From an uncultured Acidimicrobiales bacterium (GTDB lineage Bacteria > Actinomycetota > Acidimicrobiia > Acidimicrobiales > SHLQ01), in the NCBI GenBank assembly GCA_938038815.1, contig CALHTF010000032.1, positions 62,001 through 126,000 of the forward strand: a stretch of DNA of 64,000 nt, in the 5' to 3' direction. The notes beneath the pieces are model-generated. The model did not search any database and was not told where the DNA came from. It saw nothing but the letters and a program-made list of their open reading frames with translations. The translations under genes were made by a program, and so were the position numbers. How positions within the stretch are numbered: position 1 is the stretch's first letter; each line of letters begins with the position of its first letter. Shown piece after piece: positions 1 through 8,949 of this stretch.

Positions 1-1
1 C

Positions 2-1336
2 CTCGGGCGCGACGACCCAGGTTCGTGCCTTCCTGAACGCACCATGGAAAACGCGAGGGCCAACGATGGCGCTGACGTGTTGGTAATCGGCGAAGAGTCG
101 ACCCAGTGGTACTCCGGCTCCAACAACGAACCACCCGTGCTCGTACCGGCCGCCGGCCGGGCATCGGCCGGAGGAGCGGTTGGCGAAGTCCTCCAAGGCG
201 TCGCGGCCGGCCAGGAGGTCGGCCACCAAGAGATCGTCACGTTGTTCAGCGCCCGGGGACCCGAGGTAAACGCGGTGGCCGAGGTCGCCGACCAACTCCG
301 CGCCGAAGCGGTCGGCGATGTAGTGACCTGGGTTTCGAACCGCAACATCAACTACACGAACGTGTGCACGTTCAAGTGCCGGTTCTGCGGCTTCTCCAAA
401 GGCCCGATGAGCCTCAACCTCCGCGGCACGCCCTACCTGCTCACCATCGATGACATCGCCGACCGAGTTCGCGAAGCCGCCGAAATGGGCGCTACCGAGG
501 TGTGCTTGCAAGGCGGTATTCACCCCGATTTCGACGGCGACTACTACATCGACGTGACCCAAGCAGTGAAGAACGCCGTGCCCGATATGCACGTGCATGG
601 CTTCACCGCCCTCGAAGTCACCGAAGGCGCGAAGCGACTCGACGAACCGCTGGCCGACTACCTCAAGCGCATGATGGCCGCCGGACTGCGGTCGCTGCCG
701 GGCACCGCCGCCGAGATCCTCGACGACGACATTCGCGAGATCCTGTGCCCCGACAAAACCAACTCCGAAGAGTGGCTCGAGGCGCACCGCATTGCCCACA
801 GCGTCGGCCTGCGCTCGAACATCACGATCATGTTCGGCACCGTCGAACAACCCGAACACTGGGCCACCCACATGATCCGTACCCGCGACCTCCAGAAAGA
901 AACGGGTGGCTTCACCGAGTTTGTCGGCCTGCCGTTTGTCCACATGGCGTCGCCCATCTACCTGCAACGCAAGGCCCGCCGAGGCCCGACCTTCCGAGAG
1001 ATGTTGCTCATGCACGCGGTCGCTCGCATTGCGTACCACGGCCTGATCGACAACATCCAAGGCTCGTGGGTCAAGGGCGGCTTCTCCACCATCCGCCAAC
1101 TCCTGCAAGCCGGGGTCAACGACCTGGGCGGAACGCTGATCAACGAGAACATCTCGCGAGCCGCAGGTGCCGAGCACGGCCAAGAAGTCGGTGCCGACGA
1201 CTTCGCCAAACTCGTCGAACCGCTGGGCCGCACCCTAGTGCAGCGCAGCACGCTCTACGACCGGCTCGACAACCCACCGAAGCTCGAAGTCGTCCCCGCC
1301 CGGACCCGCATCCCGCTGTCGCTCGCTAGCGACTAG
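2..1336 (+). CDS. fbiC: FO synthase, CofH (radical SAM) half; partial at left edge
   Basis: This is the CofH part of 7,8-didemethyl-8-hydroxy-5-deazariboflavin (FO) synthase. CofH joins a tyrosine-derived radical to 5-amino-6-ribitylaminouracil to start the deazaflavin of coenzyme F420. Counting from the ATG at 44, the radical-SAM cluster CTFKCRFC has Cys108, Cys112 and Cys115. It is followed by the CofH-typical stretches GATEVCLQGGIHPD, GTAAEILDD, TGGFTEFVGLPFVH and NDLGGTLINENISR. The frame is open to the window start, the ATG at 44 has no Shine-Dalgarno sequence, and about 90 residues precede the cluster. I therefore infer that this is the C-terminal half of a fused CofG-CofH protein (FbiC) whose first half lies upstream. 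A standalone CofH starting at 44 is the alternative. Confidence 0.88.
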   Translation, partial: LGRDDPGSCLPERTMENARANDGADVLVIGEESTQWYSGSNNEPPVLVPAAGRASAGGAVGEVLQGVAAGQEVGHQEIVTLFSARGPEVNAVAEVADQLRAEAVGDVVTWVSNRNINYTNVCTFKCRFCGFSKGPMSLNLRGTPYLLTIDDIADRVREAAEMGATEVCLQGGIHPDFDGDYYIDVTQAVKNAVPDMHVHGFTALEVTEGAKRLDEPLADYLKRMMAAGLRSLPGTAAEILDDDIREILCPDKTNSEEWLEAHRIAHSVGLRSNITIMFGTVEQPEHWATHMIRTRDLQKETGGFTEFVGLPFVHMASPIYLQRKARRGPTFREMLLMHAVARIAYHGLIDNIQGSWVKGGFSTIRQLLQAGVNDLGGTLINENISRAAGAEHGQEVGADDFAKLVEPLGRTLVQRSTLYDRLDNPPKLEVVPARTRIPLSLASD

Positions 1337-1390
1337 CGCCACGAGGCGGGCAAGAACCTGATTTCGGAGCCCGGCCAGTAGGATTCCAGC

Positions 1391-2428
1391 ATGGAATCAC
1401 TACCTCGATACCGCACGGGCGACGAAGGTCTCGACCGCGCAATTTCAGAGATCATTGAGCTCAGCGGCGCCGCCGATGACCACGACATGTTGTTCGAGAC
1501 CATCGTCTCGACGCTGCGCATGGGTCGCGAGCGGGTTGGGCGAGGCGATCTCAAGCTCGTCAACGCGGCGCTGAAAGAACTTCGCTACGCATTCCTGGTC
1601 TTTGAGCCGTACCGAAACTCCAAGAAGTGCACCATCTTCGGATCGGCTCGCACCCAGCCGTCGGAGGCCTCCTACGTGTGCGCTCGCGACTTTGGCGAGG
1701 CAATGGCCGCCCAAGACTGGATGGTCATGACCGGAGCCGGACCCGGCATTATGGCCGCCGGCCTCGAAGGCGCAGGCACCGAAAACAGCTTCGGCATCAA
1801 CATCCAGCTGCCGTTTGAGTCGGGAGCCAACGAGTTCATCGCCGGCGACCCCAAGCTCATCAACTTCCGGTACTTCTTCACCCGCAAACTCACCTTCATG
1901 AAGGAGTCGCACGGCTACGCCCTGCTTCCCGGTGGCTTCGGCACCATGGACGAGGCGTTCGAGCTGCTGACGCTGATGCAAACCGGCAAGACCTTCCTCG
2001 CGCCGGTCGTGCTTCTCGACCCGCCAGGCAACTCCTACTGGGATACCTGGAAGGACTTCGTAACCAGCGAGCTGCTGGGCCAGAACCTGATCAGCGAATC
2101 CGACCTCGACCTGGTGTACCTGACCGACGATGTCGACGCCGGGGTCGCCGAGATATGCAAGTTCTACAACAGCTACCACTCGTGCCGGTACGTCGGGAAC
2201 CGACTCATCATGCGCCTCACCCGCGAGCTCTCCGACAACGAAATCGCCGATCTCAACAACGAGTTCGGCGACATGCTCGAAGAAGGTCAGATCGAGCGAA
2301 CCGAAGTCACCAAGAGCGAACTCGACGACAACGACAGTGTCGACCTGCATCGGCTCGGCATGCGCTTTAACCGCATGTCCCATGCCCGGCTGCGCCAGAT
2401 GGTCGACGTCATCAACGAAACGGCCTAA
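1391..2428 (+). CDS. LOG-family (TIGR00730) Rossmann-fold nucleotide phosphoribohydrolase-like protein
   Basis: The protein has 345 residues. The family signature is clear: GAGPGIM at about 115-121 and PGGFGTMDE at 180-188, the PGGxGTxxE motif of LOG/cytokinin riboside 5'-monophosphate phosphoribohydrolases. It also carries the R/K-rich FFTRKLTFMKES segment found near the substrate site. Family members release the base from nucleoside monophosphates; the substrate here cannot be read from sequence. At 345 aa it is longer than the roughly 190-aa plant-like LOGs, with an extra N-terminal helical region (1-75) and an acidic C-terminal tail, as in actinobacterial long forms. Its stop overlaps the stop of the convergent small gene. 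Confidence 0.85.
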   Translation: MESLPRYRTGDEGLDRAISEIIELSGAADDHDMLFETIVSTLRMGRERVGRGDLKLVNAALKELRYAFLVFEPYRNSKKCTIFGSARTQPSEASYVCARDFGEAMAAQDWMVMTGAGPGIMAAGLEGAGTENSFGINIQLPFESGANEFIAGDPKLINFRYFFTRKLTFMKESHGYALLPGGFGTMDEAFELLTLMQTGKTFLAPVVLLDPPGNSYWDTWKDFVTSELLGQNLISESDLDLVYLTDDVDAGVAEICKFYNSYHSCRYVGNRLIMRLTRELSDNEIADLNNEFGDMLEEGQIERTEVTKSELDDNDSVDLHRLGMRFNRMSHARLRQMVDVINETA

Positions 2429-2634
2429 CCCCAATCGTCGGCGGATGGCGGCGGACTCAACAGGTGAACGGCCTTCTCGACCGCTCGGCGGGCCTGGGTC
2501 AGCTTCTTCTCGCTGATCGGCATCTCGCTCGCCCCCTCTTCGAGCGAGGCGCGCAGCACCTCCATCGCTCGATCGGCGAGTTCTTCACCGATCGACTCGA
2601 GCTTGATGCGAATATCGTCAAATTCACCAGTCAT
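2425..2634 (-). CDS. Small conserved helical protein, unknown function
   Basis: About 69 residues starting at MTGEFDDIRIKLES. The sequence is charged and helical with no Cys and no membrane segment: EELADRAMEVLRASLEEG, then EKKLTQARRAVEKAVHLL. Similar short proteins occur in actinobacteria, but I know of no function. I prefer the ATG at 2634; an in-frame ATG at 2640 and a GTG at 2670 are alternatives, and none has a good ribosome binding site. Its TAG overlaps the TAA of the upstream convergent gene. Its start faces the next gene across about 60 nt, which must hold both promoters. Confidence 0.6.
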   Translation of the reverse strand: MTGEFDDIRIKLESIGEELADRAMEVLRASLEEGASEMPISEKKLTQARRAVEKAVHLLSPPPSADDWG

Positions 2635-2693
2635 CGCCATTAGGTATAGCGCCCGGGTACGACACTGCACACCTCCACGCCTAACGTTTCGCC

Positions 2694-3413
2694 GTGGAAG
2701 ATCTACATGAGTGGGTGTCGTTCAAAGACGACGATGACGTGGTCTGGATGCTCGATGCGACCTTCCTCACCAGCAACTGGAACTGCATCTACGGCGCGGG
2801 TTGCCTGGGCGTACTCGACAACCCGACGCCCGAGCTCGAACAAGGGTGCTGCAGCCACGGCGCCCACTTCAGCGACGACGAAGACCACGACCGGGTGATG
2901 TCGTTCGTGCCCCGCCTTACCGCGGAGGACTGGCAACACATCGAGATCACCGAACTGACCCACGTCGATTCCGACGGCGACCGGCTCACCACCACCGTCG
3001 AGGGTGGCGGATGCGTGTTCTTGAACAACCCCGACTTCGCCGGTGGGGCGGGGTGTGCGCTTCACCGAGCAGCGCTTCGCCACGGCGAACGCCCCCTCGA
3101 CTGGAAGCCCGAGGTGTGTTGGCAATTGCCGTTGCGACTCGACAGCTACGAGGACGACAACGGCATCACGACGATGTTCCTGCGGGAGTGGAAACGGGCC
3201 GACTGGGGCACCGGGGGCGACGAGTTCCACTGGTGGTGCACCGAAGATGACCTGGCGTTTGTCGACCGAGAACCGGTGTATGTCACCCTCAAGGATGAAG
3301 TGAGCGAACTGGTGGGCGACGACGTGTACGAGGCCTTTCGCCAACACGTCGAGTCGAAGGGGACAGCCACCTTCTTGCCCCACCCAACCACTCGGGCGGA
3401 CGAAGCTCGCTAA
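2694..3413 (+). CDS. Cysteine-cluster protein (YkgJ/DUF3109-like), unknown role
   Basis: The protein has 239 residues and a GTG start. Six cysteines sit in the pattern Cys31-Cys37 (CIYGAGC), Cys52-Cys53 (GCCSHGAHF), Cys107 (GGGCVFLNN) and Cys121 (GAGCALHRAAL). This resembles the YkgJ/DUF3109 type of small Fe-S or zinc-binding module. The rest is acidic and rich in Trp and His (EFHWWCTEDD), consistent with a cytoplasmic metalloprotein. I infer metal binding only; no enzymatic role can be assigned. It stands alone, divergent from the small gene on its left. Confidence 0.65.
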   Translation: MEDLHEWVSFKDDDDVVWMLDATFLTSNWNCIYGAGCLGVLDNPTPELEQGCCSHGAHFSDDEDHDRVMSFVPRLTAEDWQHIEITELTHVDSDGDRLTTTVEGGGCVFLNNPDFAGGAGCALHRAALRHGERPLDWKPEVCWQLPLRLDSYEDDNGITTMFLREWKRADWGTGGDEFHWWCTEDDLAFVDREPVYVTLKDEVSELVGDDVYEAFRQHVESKGTATFLPHPTTRADEAR

Positions 3414-3487
3414 CCGGGCCCGGGCGCGCCACGTACGGAGGCTGCGCTTTTGCGGGTTGGGTCGATGAGACCGAAGGCGAAAGCCGC

Positions 3488-3820
3488 CTAGGCGGACTGG
3501 GCCTCGTCATCGATCGCCTCAGCGCCGTCGTCGCTCACGGCGGCCGACTCGGCCGCATCATCGACTTCGGCCGTGTCGTCGGTCGGCTTTGCCTGCTCAG
3601 CTTCGTATTCGGCGGCCACATCGGCCCACTGCGAATACTCGTCGGCAACATCGGCCCACTCGGTCTGGCCGGTGTTTGGCTCGTTGGAATCAAGGCTGTC
3701 AAGCAAACCGTCGAGGTCGACATTGTCCGAACGCTTCAGCGCTCGAGCCTCTTCAAATCTTCTGTGGCGGCCCTTTTTCACGGGAGGACGCTCCAAATGT
3801 TCTGCGTTCTGATCGAGCAC
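3488..3820 (-). CDS. Acidic low-complexity hypothetical protein
   Basis: The protein has 110 residues. A basic N-terminal segment (PVKKGRHRRFEEARALKR, about 13-30) is followed by a strongly acidic Ala/Asp/Glu-rich remainder. An internal near-repeat, EWADVADEYSQWADVAAEYEAE, places two WADVAxEY units side by side at about 54-75. No known domain is visible. The bipolar charge would suit a nucleic-acid or ribosome-associated protein, but that is speculation. Third-position GC bias on this strand supports coding, although the low complexity makes the call moderate. Confidence 0.5.
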   Translation of the reverse strand: MLDQNAEHLERPPVKKGRHRRFEEARALKRSDNVDLDGLLDSLDSNEPNTGQTEWADVADEYSQWADVAAEYEAEQAKPTDDTAEVDDAAESAAVSDDGAEAIDDEAQSA

Positions 3821-3905
3821 TAACTATACATCGCCGACCCGGCCAGGTCAGACCGGTCCGGCGAATTTGCCTGATTTTGCGGCTCTGCCCGCCACAACGG
3901 CCGAT

Positions 3906-5093
3906 CTAGGTAACGGCGGTGTGGCTTCGGGTCTCGAGCACCAGGCCATTCTTGGTGTCGAAGGCAAGCGCCGCCTCGCCACCCATCAGGGCCCGAATTG
4001 GCTCTCCGGCCAACTGGTTCCGCCAGCCGGTCGAGAGCCGGGCATCGTCGTCGCCCCGCACAAAAGCCTCAATGTCGTTGCGGCTACCCAACATTGCCGG
4101 GTCGATCGACAGATCCTTCGAAAGTTGGCTAATCCACGCCGAGATAAGGGTCACCGCCGGTCGAAGTTCGCGCAGCGACGTGCTGTTCGACGGCACCTTG
4201 AGCGATATCGGGTCGGTGTCCTTCGAGTTCTTGATGACGTCGAGAATCTGTTGCTTGGCGTCGCCGCGCAAGTGCCGGTCGTCGAGACCGCGAACCGATC
4301 GCAACTTCTCAACCGTCGCCGGGCGCTTTTGGGCCAAGGCCACGATCGCCAGATCGGGCAGCACAAACCGAATCGGCTGATCGATTTCGGCCGCTCGCGA
4401 CTCGCGCCACGCGGCGATCGCTTGGGCGACCGCAAGGTTGGTGCCGCGCAGGTGCCGTACATCTTTGATGCGTAGCCAGGCATCGGCCGGTTCGCGAGAC
4501 GGCCGGCCTCGTAGCCGAAAGTTCTCGCATTCTTGCAGCGCCCATTCGAGACGGCCTCGTTCCGCGAGTTCGTTGGTAAGCAGCTGGTGGATTTCGAGTA
4601 GGTCGGCCACGTCGGAAGCCGCGTATTTGCGTTGGCCGTCGGTGAGCGGTCGAGCTAACCAGTCGGTGAGGCGGTCGCCTTTGGGCAGCCGCTTGCCGAG
4701 AAACCGTTCGTGCAATGCCGACAGCGAGGGCGAGCTCATGCCCACAAACCCGGCCGCGATCTGCGTGTCGAACAACAGCGAGGGCAATGCCTTGGCCGAA
4801 AGGTCGAGTACTTCAAGGTCTTGTTGCGCGGCATGCATAACCGCAACGGCGGCACTCTCGAGTACGGGGGCTAGGGGTTCGAGCGATACGGCGAGCGGGT
4901 CGATCAGGTGCGGAACCCCTCCAGGCCAGATCACCTGAACCAGGGCGACCTTGGGGTAGTAGGTGCGCTCGCGATGAAACTCGGTGTCGAGGGCGTAAAT
5001 GTCGTGCTGCAGCATCTCTGCCACCACCTCGTCGAGGTGATCGGCGGTTTCTACCAGCACAGGTGGGGACGACTGTTCGGGGCTACCGCTCAC
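3906..5093 (-). CDS. rnd: Ribonuclease D (DEDDy 3'-5' exoribonuclease with HRDC region)
   Basis: The protein has 395 residues. The exonuclease core shows the DEDD residues of the RNase D family: Asp36 and Glu38 in ALDTEFHRE, an Asp in the AAQQDLEVL stretch at about 92, and YAASDVADL with Tyr157 and Asp161, which marks the DEDDy subtype. A C-terminal helical region (from about 205) is typical of HRDC domains. RNase D trims 3' ends of tRNA and other stable RNAs in the cytoplasm. The start overlaps the upstream rhodanese gene by four bases, so the two are co-transcribed and probably translationally coupled. Confidence 0.9.
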   Translation of the reverse strand: MSGSPEQSSPPVLVETADHLDEVVAEMLQHDIYALDTEFHRERTYYPKVALVQVIWPGGVPHLIDPLAVSLEPLAPVLESAAVAVMHAAQQDLEVLDLSAKALPSLLFDTQIAAGFVGMSSPSLSALHERFLGKRLPKGDRLTDWLARPLTDGQRKYAASDVADLLEIHQLLTNELAERGRLEWALQECENFRLRGRPSREPADAWLRIKDVRHLRGTNLAVAQAIAAWRESRAAEIDQPIRFVLPDLAIVALAQKRPATVEKLRSVRGLDDRHLRGDAKQQILDVIKNSKDTDPISLKVPSNSTSLRELRPAVTLISAWISQLSKDLSIDPAMLGSRNDIEAFVRGDDDARLSTGWRNQLAGEPIRALMGGEAALAFDTKNGLVLETRSHTAVT

Positions 5094-5416
5094 TCGGCTG
5101 GGCCAGAGGCGAACGGCTTGCCACTAGCGACCCATCCCTTGGTGCCGCCAGCCACGTTGATGGCCTCGATGCCTTGCGTACGGAGATAGTCGGCGGCTTG
5201 CATGCTGCGACCGCCGGCGGCACATATGACGTATACCGGCTGATCAGAAGGAACCTCCGAGGCCCGTTCGACGATTTCGCCGAGGGGAATATGTTGCCCG
5301 CCGGCCACCCGTTCTTCGAGCCATTCGTCGGGTTCTCGGACATCGAGAAGATGAGCTCCGCCACCCAAGGCGGCCGCCAAATCATCGACCGATACTTCTG
5401 GCGTTTCGCTCACCAT
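5090..5416 (-). CDS. Single-domain rhodanese-like sulfurtransferase
   Basis: The protein has 108 residues, the length of one rhodanese domain. It has the LLDVREPDEW entry motif, the active-site loop CAAGGRS with the catalytic Cys, and the terminal GGTKGW motif. Such proteins carry a persulfide on the loop Cys. The partner substrate is unknown. It lies directly upstream of rnd with a four-base overlap, and MobA lies upstream on the same strand after a 66-nt gap. A link to molybdenum cofactor sulfur chemistry is conceivable but is not shown by the sequence. Confidence 0.85.
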   Translation of the reverse strand: MVSETPEVSVDDLAAALGGGAHLLDVREPDEWLEERVAGGQHIPLGEIVERASEVPSDQPVYVICAAGGRSMQAADYLRTQGIEAINVAGGTKGWVASGKPFASGPAE

Positions 5417-5482
5417 GATCTCCTGTCTTCCATTGGGGACACCATAGTGTGCAACGGCTCGCGGCCCCGAGGTTGGAGGCGT

Positions 5483-6061
5483 TTAGGTGTCCAAATGAGC
5501 GCGAGCCGGGAGCTCTTCGGGAAGGTCGGCGTCGTGGAACCAACCCGCCTCACCGTCGAGTACTTCGACGACCGTCAGCTCGGCGATCGCTAGTCGAATC
5601 GAACGAACGCCACGTTCGAACTGGGCCCGGAGCTGCTCATAACACGTCGTCCGAAACGCGGCCTGCACGAAGTGGCCGTGGCCGTCGAACCAGGGCAACG
5701 CAACGTCGCCGTCACCCAACGCCTGCACCACCGCAGCGGGAGCCGCGGCCGACGCTTCGATCAGGTCACAAGGCGACAACACCACAACGCCGGTCGAGGC
5801 GTGCTCCATAGCGGTCAACAACCCACCGAGCGGGCCTTCGTCGGGGTAGTTGTCGGGTACGGCAGTCGCGACACCTAGGTCGCTAGCAAAGTCGGGGGCC
5901 CGACCCACCACCAGAATCTCGCTCGCTCCGGCCGACACCATTGCGTCGACCGCGTGCCGAACCAGCGGCTTCTCGTCGAGCACGATCAGTGCCTTGTCGG
6001 TGCCCATCCGCCGACTTCGGCCCCCGGCAAGTACCGCGCCGGTGAACGGGGTGAGCGCCAC
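5483..6061 (-). CDS. mobA: Molybdenum cofactor guanylyltransferase
   Basis: The protein has 192 residues. The nucleotidyltransferase signature LAGGRSRRMGTDKAL (about 11-25) and a later SPCDLIEA segment identify the MobA family, which transfers GMP from GTP to molybdopterin to form the guanine dinucleotide cofactor. No other Moco gene is in the window. The ATG directly abuts the stop of the upstream small membrane protein gene, sharing one base at 6061, so the two are co-transcribed. Confidence 0.82.
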   Translation of the reverse strand: MALTPFTGAVLAGGRSRRMGTDKALIVLDEKPLVRHAVDAMVSAGASEILVVGRAPDFASDLGVATAVPDNYPDEGPLGGLLTAMEHASTGVVVLSPCDLIEASAAAPAAVVQALGDGDVALPWFDGHGHFVQAAFRTTCYEQLRAQFERGVRSIRLAIAELTVVEVLDGEAGWFHDADLPEELPARAHLDT

Positions 6062-6387
6062 TAGTTGTCGTCGGACTCGGCCGGATCGCCGTCATCGCCG
6101 CGGCCGCAGCCGTATTCGACGTACTTCTCTTGGGTGATTTCGACATCGATGCCATACAGGCTGCATGCACACGACGTTGCACAGTCGCCGAGGTCGGCCC
6201 GTTGAAACCAGAGCGTCAGCAAAAACAGGCCAATGACGCCCCACATCGCAGCCTTAATGGCCAGCTTGGTGATGAGGCGCATGAACCAAAAGCCACCGGC
6301 CAACATCACCAAGGTGACGGCGGGAATGAGCCAACGCAAGGTTTCCGGGGTCAGAAACGACGGCAAAGAGACAGCAAAAGGAGCCAT
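6061..6387 (-). CDS. Small membrane protein, unknown function
   Basis: The protein has 108 residues starting at MAPFAVSLPSFLTPETL. Two hydrophobic segments are visible: about 16-31 (LIPAVTLVMLAGGFWF) and 39-56 (MWGVIGLFLLTLWF). A Cys-containing, Asp-rich C-terminal tail follows (CATSCACSLYGIDVEI, then ending DDGDPAESDDN). The frame stays open further upstream, but I chose the ATG at 6387 because longer versions run into the divergent DUF3151 gene. The mobA start touches this stop. Confidence 0.6.
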   Translation of the reverse strand: MAPFAVSLPSFLTPETLRWLIPAVTLVMLAGGFWFMRLITKLAIKAAMWGVIGLFLLTLWFQRADLGDCATSCACSLYGIDVEITQEKYVEYGCGRGDDGDPAESDDN

Positions 6388-6454
6388 GTCAGCCAGGCTA
6401 TCTGCACGACGGCCGACGCGACCGGACTCCAGCGCGACAACTATGGTTAGGCCG

Positions 6455-6904
6455 ATGTCTGACATGAACCCGGTAAACCTGACCGCCGGACCACCCGAAA
6501 CGGTGCTCCCTCCCGAACCAGCCGAAGCAACGGCGGCGCTCGACGCCGCGTTGGCGCTGCCCGAGGCCGACCAGCGAGCAGCGATCGGCGAAACCGTGTG
6601 CTCGAACCCGACCTTCCTCGCTGGGTGGGCTGCTTTGGGCGACAAAGCCCGAGCCGACGGCGACCGGGCGGGTGCCTACTCGGCGTACCGGGTTGGCTAT
6701 CACCGAGGCCTCGACCGGCTGCGCCAAAACGGCTGGCGCGGATCGGGATACGTGCGATGGCAGCACGAGACCAACCGCGGCTTTCTTCGGGCGCTTTCTG
6801 GCCTACAGCAAATGGCCGCCGAGATTGGCGAAACCGACGAAGACGAACGCTGCATGCACTTCTTGCACCAGCTCGATCCGGCGTGGCCGCCGGCCGACCG
6901 GTAG
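6455..6904 (+). CDS. DUF3151 family protein
   Basis: The protein has 149 residues. It matches what I recall of the actinobacterial DUF3151 family (Mycobacterium Rv0360c type): an N-terminal LxPEP-like segment, a central SAYRVGYHRGLDRLRQNGWRG, then NRGFLRALSGLQQMAAEIGETDED. The helical-repeat character resembles TPR-like folds. No function is known. The ATG at 6455 was chosen because upstream extensions overlap the divergent gene; 67 nt separate the two starts. Confidence 0.82.
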   Translation: MSDMNPVNLTAGPPETVLPPEPAEATAALDAALALPEADQRAAIGETVCSNPTFLAGWAALGDKARADGDRAGAYSAYRVGYHRGLDRLRQNGWRGSGYVRWQHETNRGFLRALSGLQQMAAEIGETDEDERCMHFLHQLDPAWPPADR

Positions 6905-6914
6905 GCCTCGTCGC

Positions 6915-8351
6915 CTAAGAGACTTTCACCAGGCGCAAGACGTTGGCCGACTGGCTCGTCGCGTTCGCACCTGCGAGCACCGCCACAGTTTCTCCGGCCG
7001 ACACATGGCCGAGGGCTTTCGCAACCGCGACCGCCTCGACGGCCATCTCTTCGTTACTGTTGGCCTGACCCGAGAGCGACACCGGCACGGTGCCCCACGA
7101 CAACGCCAGCTGCTTGACGGTGCGCGGGTCGGCGGAGAATCCCAGAATGTTGGCTTCGGGGCGGAACCTGGCCATCGAACGAACGGTGAAACCCGTACCA
7201 CTCACGGCGACGATGGTCTGCACGCCCAACTCGCTGGCGGCCCGCCACGCAGCCATGGTCATAGCGTCGGTGATCGCCGAGCTCGACCCGGCGCCGGCCG
7301 CGGTCATCCGCAGGTCGGCGATGCGGTGTGCCCAACCTTCGTGGTCGAATTCTTCGTCGGCTCGTCGGGCGATTCGGCCCATGGTGCGCACCACGTTGAT
7401 CGGGTCGGCGCCTACGGCGGTTTCCCCCGACAGCATCACGACCGACGATCCATCCCATACCGCGTTGGCGACATCGGAGGCTTCGGCTCGCGTCGGTGCC
7501 GGCGCATCGATCATCGACTCGAGCATCTGGGTGGCGGTGATCGCCGGACGCCCCAACGCAATGCACTTGGAGATGATCTCTTTTTGCAGGATGGGAAGTT
7601 CTTCGAGGGAGAGCTCGTTGCCCAAATCGCCGCGGGCGACCATCACCGCGCCTGACGCTTCGATGATGCCTTCAAGGTTCTCGACCGCGGCGCGGGTTTC
7701 GATCTTGGCGACGATGAGCGGACCACGAGGATGCGGCTCGGTACCGACTCGACGAATCTCATGGGCCGAACGCACGAACGACAACGCCACCATGTCGACC
7801 CCAACCTCAACAAAGGCGTCGAGGATTTCGAGGTCTTCGGGGGTCGGGGTGTTGATACGCAACCGGTCCGACGGCACGTGCATACCCGGACGGCCCGACA
7901 CCTTGCCGCCATGCACGATCGTGGCGAGCAACTTGTCGGGGTTCTTCTCGGTGATTTCCAAGATGGCCCGGCCATCGCCCATGTTCAGGCGGTCGCCAAC
8001 CTGAACGTCGGCGACCAAAGTGTCATAGTTGACCTCGATGACATCGGCGGTCGAGGTATCGTTGCCGACCCGCAGTTCGACAACCGACCCGGACTGGAGT
8101 CGAACCGACTCGTCGCCGAAGGTCGCACAGCGAACCTTCGGACCAGGAAGGTCGACCAGAATACCGACATGACGTCCGCATTCTTCGCTCAGTCGGCGAA
8201 TGTTGTGGAAGCGCTCGAGGCCCTCTTCGATCGAGCCGTGCGACATGTTGATGCGGGCGACATCCATGCCGGCATCGATCATGCCTTTTAGGGTGGCGTC
8301 GTCGTCGCAGGCTGGGCCGATGGTCGCAATTATCTTGGTGCGTCGTTTCAC
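6915..8351 (-). CDS. pyk: Pyruvate kinase
   Basis: The protein has 478 residues, the usual length. It has the N-terminal RRTKIIATIGPA, the substrate/metal region MVARGDLGNELSLEELPILQK, and ITATQMLESMIDAPAPTRAEASDVANAVWDG. The C-terminal allosteric-domain fold is also present. The enzyme converts phosphoenolpyruvate and ADP to pyruvate and ATP in glycolysis. The GTG at 8351 (VKRRTK) gives the standard N-terminus; an upstream ATG at 8468 would add 39 unrelated residues and overlap the preceding gene. It lies 40 nt after the flavin reductase-like gene on the same strand. Confidence 0.93.
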   Translation of the reverse strand: MKRRTKIIATIGPACDDDATLKGMIDAGMDVARINMSHGSIEEGLERFHNIRRLSEECGRHVGILVDLPGPKVRCATFGDESVRLQSGSVVELRVGNDTSTADVIEVNYDTLVADVQVGDRLNMGDGRAILEITEKNPDKLLATIVHGGKVSGRPGMHVPSDRLRINTPTPEDLEILDAFVEVGVDMVALSFVRSAHEIRRVGTEPHPRGPLIVAKIETRAAVENLEGIIEASGAVMVARGDLGNELSLEELPILQKEIISKCIALGRPAITATQMLESMIDAPAPTRAEASDVANAVWDGSSVVMLSGETAVGADPINVVRTMGRIARRADEEFDHEGWAHRIADLRMTAAGAGSSSAITDAMTMAAWRAASELGVQTIVAVSGTGFTVRSMARFRPEANILGFSADPRTVKQLALSWGTVPVSLSGQANSNEEMAVEAVAVAKALGHVSAGETVAVLAGANATSQSANVLRLVKVS

Positions 8352-8391
8352 CCGGTTCAGGCTAGCGGGCAACGTGGCCTTCGATGCTGGA

Positions 8392-8937
8392 TTACTCGGA
8401 CTCTTCCTCGAGTCGGGCGAGCAACTTGTCGCGAACCGACGTGCCGGGTTCGCGGGCCTTGTCGCCACTCGCCCGCCAACCCAGGCGCGACGAGTACAGA
8501 AGCGGCGGTTCTTTCAGGCGTCCCTCTTGCACCGCCACAACCTCGGCAAAGAACAAATCGTGGTCGTACCGCTCGAGACGGTCGGTAATGCGACAGTCGA
8601 GCCAGGCAATACAGTTTTTGACTCGAGGCAACCCGTCGACTTCGTCGAGGTAGTCGGCGCCGATGTATTTGAACTTGTGGCCGGGGTACGAAAAGTACTG
8701 GCCTTGCTCGACCTGATCGGCGGCAAGAATCGACACCGAAAAGCGACCCGACTCGACCATGAGCGGATACGTATCGTGCTTCGGCGATACCGACGCCATC
8801 ACGATGGGCTCCTCAAAGGAAACCTGCATCACCCAATGCGAGCAGTACGCCCGGCTGACACCGTCGTGCGAAGCACCGACCACCTGCACGGCGTGCATCA
8901 TCTGGCCAAGGCTGCGCTTGAGGTCGCGATCGATCAT
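8392..8937 (-). CDS. Flavin reductase-like (FMN-binding split-barrel) protein
   Basis: The protein has 181 residues. The N-terminal part (MMHAVQVVGASHDG, SHWVMQVSFEEPIVMASVSPKHDTY, SGRFSVSILAADQ) follows the flavin reductase-like split-barrel pattern, which binds FMN or, in some actinobacterial relatives, F420. The C-terminal YSSRLGW segment is also common in this family. It could serve a two-component oxygenase or act alone. A clear AAGGAG lies upstream of the ATG. The aldehyde dehydrogenase stop is only 12 nt away, which suggests one operon and a linked oxidative role. Confidence 0.8.
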   Translation of the reverse strand: MIDRDLKRSLGQMMHAVQVVGASHDGVSRAYCSHWVMQVSFEEPIVMASVSPKHDTYPLMVESGRFSVSILAADQVEQGQYFSYPGHKFKYIGADYLDEVDGLPRVKNCIAWLDCRITDRLERYDHDLFFAEVVAVQEGRLKEPPLLYSSRLGWRASGDKAREPGTSVRDKLLARLEEESE

Positions 8938-8949
8938 GTTGATTGCTCC

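Noticed and set aside
1445-2434. 329-aa antisense ORF opposite the LOG-family gene
   Set aside because: The sense frame carries PGGFGTMDE and the whole family fold; the antisense frame has no domain.
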